Below, one piece after another: positions 33,587-34,339 of a stretch of DNA of 34,339 nt. This DNA comes from Caulobacter sp. S45 (GTDB lineage Bacteria > Pseudomonadota > Alphaproteobacteria > Caulobacterales > Caulobacteraceae): positions 1-34,339 of the forward strand of contig NZ_CAHJWH010000015.1 of assembly GCF_903642205.1 (NCBI RefSeq), given 5' to 3'. The translations under genes and the position numbers were made by a program. Under the pieces are notes generated by a model that saw only the letters and a list, made by a program, of their open reading frames with translations, was not told where the DNA came from and did not search any database. Within the stretch, counting starts at the first letter, position 1; the number at the start of each line of letters is the position of its first letter.

Positions 33587-33940
33587 ATGAGCAAGGTCCT
33601 GAACACGCTTTCGGCCATCGGCGCGCTGGTCATGGTCGCCACCCCCCTGGTCGCCATCGGCGGCCTCGCCCATGCCGAGACCGGCGTCCAACCCGTCCAC
33701 ATCATGGTCGGGGATCTGAACCTGAGCCAAGCCGCCGGCGCGGCGACCTTCCGTCAACGCGTGGACATCGCCTCGGAGCAGTTCTGCACCAGCCGTGGCG
33801 AGATCAGCCTCGGTGGCGTCAACAGCTGCCGGCAGGCCTTCCGCGAGGAAGCGGTGGACGGGCTGGGCGCTCAGCAGCGCCAGGACCTTCGCTCCAGCCA
33901 GACCACGAGCCGCACCAGCTGGGCGATGGCCAGTCGCTGA
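33587..33940 (+). CDS. UrcA family secreted protein
   Basis: A small exported protein of 117 residues. The signal peptide covers 1-30, with likely cleavage after AHA. The mature part holds VHIMVGDLNLSQAAGAATFRQRV and two cysteines (67 and 81) in EQFC..NSC spacing, which is the UrcA-family pattern of a short periplasmic domain with one probable disulfide. Function in the family is not known. GGAGA lies about nine bases before the ATG. It stands alone, with 193 upstream bases that are less GC-rich than average and may hold its promoter, though I see no convincing hexamer pair. Confidence 0.8.
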   Translation: MSKVLNTLSAIGALVMVATPLVAIGGLAHAETGVQPVHIMVGDLNLSQAAGAATFRQRVDIASEQFCTSRGEISLGGVNSCRQAFREEAVDGLGAQQRQDLRSSQTTSRTSWAMASR

Positions 33941-34081
33941 GCGGCTTGCAAGACCAGGATGCCTGACGCGGAGCCCCTGCCATCCCGGATGCGCCCTTCG
34001 CGTCTTCGGGAGCCAGGGCCTCCGGGCGGCGTCCATGCCGGGTTCCAGCCGCGCCGGCGGTGACCGTCAGGGCGACGCCGC

Positions 34082-34339
34082 TTAGCCGTTCGGCGCGGCG
34101 CCGCCCGCCTGGGCGCTCGCCGCGGCCGGCAGGGCGTAGGGAGAGCCGGCCGGCAACGGCTGGGCGAGCCTGGCGGAGGGCGTCGGCGGCGCAGGCGCCC
34201 GCTGGAGGCCGCGAAGCCGCAGTGTTCCGGGCGAAGAGAGGGCGGGCCTGTTCAGCGCCAGCTGGGCGGGATGCCCCGGGCGCCTGTGAGCGGGCTCGAA
34301 GACGAAATCCACGCCGACCTGCGCGCTCGCCAGCGGCGG
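34082..34339 (-). CDS. C-terminal part of an unrecognised gene, cut by the window edge
   Basis: An open minus-strand frame enters from the right edge and ends in TAA at 34082, giving at least 85 residues. It reads QVGVDFVFEPAHRRPG and then a Pro/Ala/Leu/Arg-rich tail without recognisable domain. Third codon positions are strongly G/C, as in real genes here, and it converges with the UrcA gene. The start is outside the window; an internal GTG at 34312 is unlikely to be the true start. Product unknown. Confidence 0.45.
   Translation of the reverse strand, partial: PPLASAQVGVDFVFEPAHRRPGHPAQLALNRPALSSPGTLRLRGLQRAPAPPTPSARLAQPLPAGSPYALPAAASAQAGGAAPNG

Noticed and set aside
33941-34081. Possible small gene or terminator between the UrcA gene and the right-edge gene
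   Set aside because: No coding frame with a ribosome binding site and no clear strong hairpin could be identified.

Overview
The window looks like chromosome of an alphaproteobacterium of the Caulobacteraceae, with Phenylobacterium or Caulobacter as the best guesses. Supporting points are the very GC-rich third codon positions, hrcA-grpE divergent from rph, an lptC-lptA-lptB cluster behind a short RNase D, a UrcA-family secreted protein, a DUF6481-like protein and a FAT GUY-like single-domain response regulator. The genus assignment is inference; no 16S gene is present. Nearly everything is core chromosome. I see no phage, IS element, CRISPR array or plasmid function.

Layout. 1-5.0 kb (minus strand): pterin/folate genes (folB, a PTR1-like reductase, a 26-residue membrane ORF), rlmN, then hrcA-grpE followed by a secreted six-cysteine protein. 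5.0-8.4 kb: rph, a hotdog thioesterase with an orphan ExbD, a WD40 protein and a receiver-only regulator. 8.4-13.1 kb: rpmB divergent from tRNA-Leu(CAG), then RNase D, lptC, lptA, lptB and a FemAB/CelD-like acyltransferase. 13.3-17.0 kb: threonine ammonia-lyase with an ACT domain, an FKBP lipoprotein, and ahcY behind a perfect palindromic operator. 16.9-20 kb: two uncharacterised minus-strand genes and a hybrid histidine kinase. 20-27 kb: an SH3-domain protein divergent from a hydroxyacid dehydrogenase, a DUF6481 protein, an orphan ABC ATPase, a DUF72 protein, glutamate-cysteine ligase, rsmE and an SMP-30 lactonase. 27-34.3 kb: a stress-type SDR, acetyl-CoA synthetase, fabA-fabB, mtnA, a UrcA protein and a partial gene at the right edge.

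Functional themes. Envelope biogenesis: LptC/A/B carry LPS, and FabA/FabB make unsaturated acyl chains. Methyl-cycle salvage: AhcY recycles S-adenosylhomocysteine and MtnA belongs to methylthioadenosine salvage. Stress: HrcA/GrpE, GshA, a candidate EcfG-type promoter before the SDR, and a FAT GUY-like regulator. Several convergent gene junctions hold long inverted repeats of different families that probably serve as bidirectional terminators.

The items most worth a second look are the secreted protein with mirror-symmetric cysteine spacing in the hrcA-grpE operon, the 26-residue membrane ORF coupled to the pterin reductase, the ahcY palindrome, an 11-base arm able to mask the ribosome binding site of the DUF72 gene, and a ribosome binding site built from an intergenic repeat before mtnA. 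I found no clear multi-gene system of a wholly new kind.
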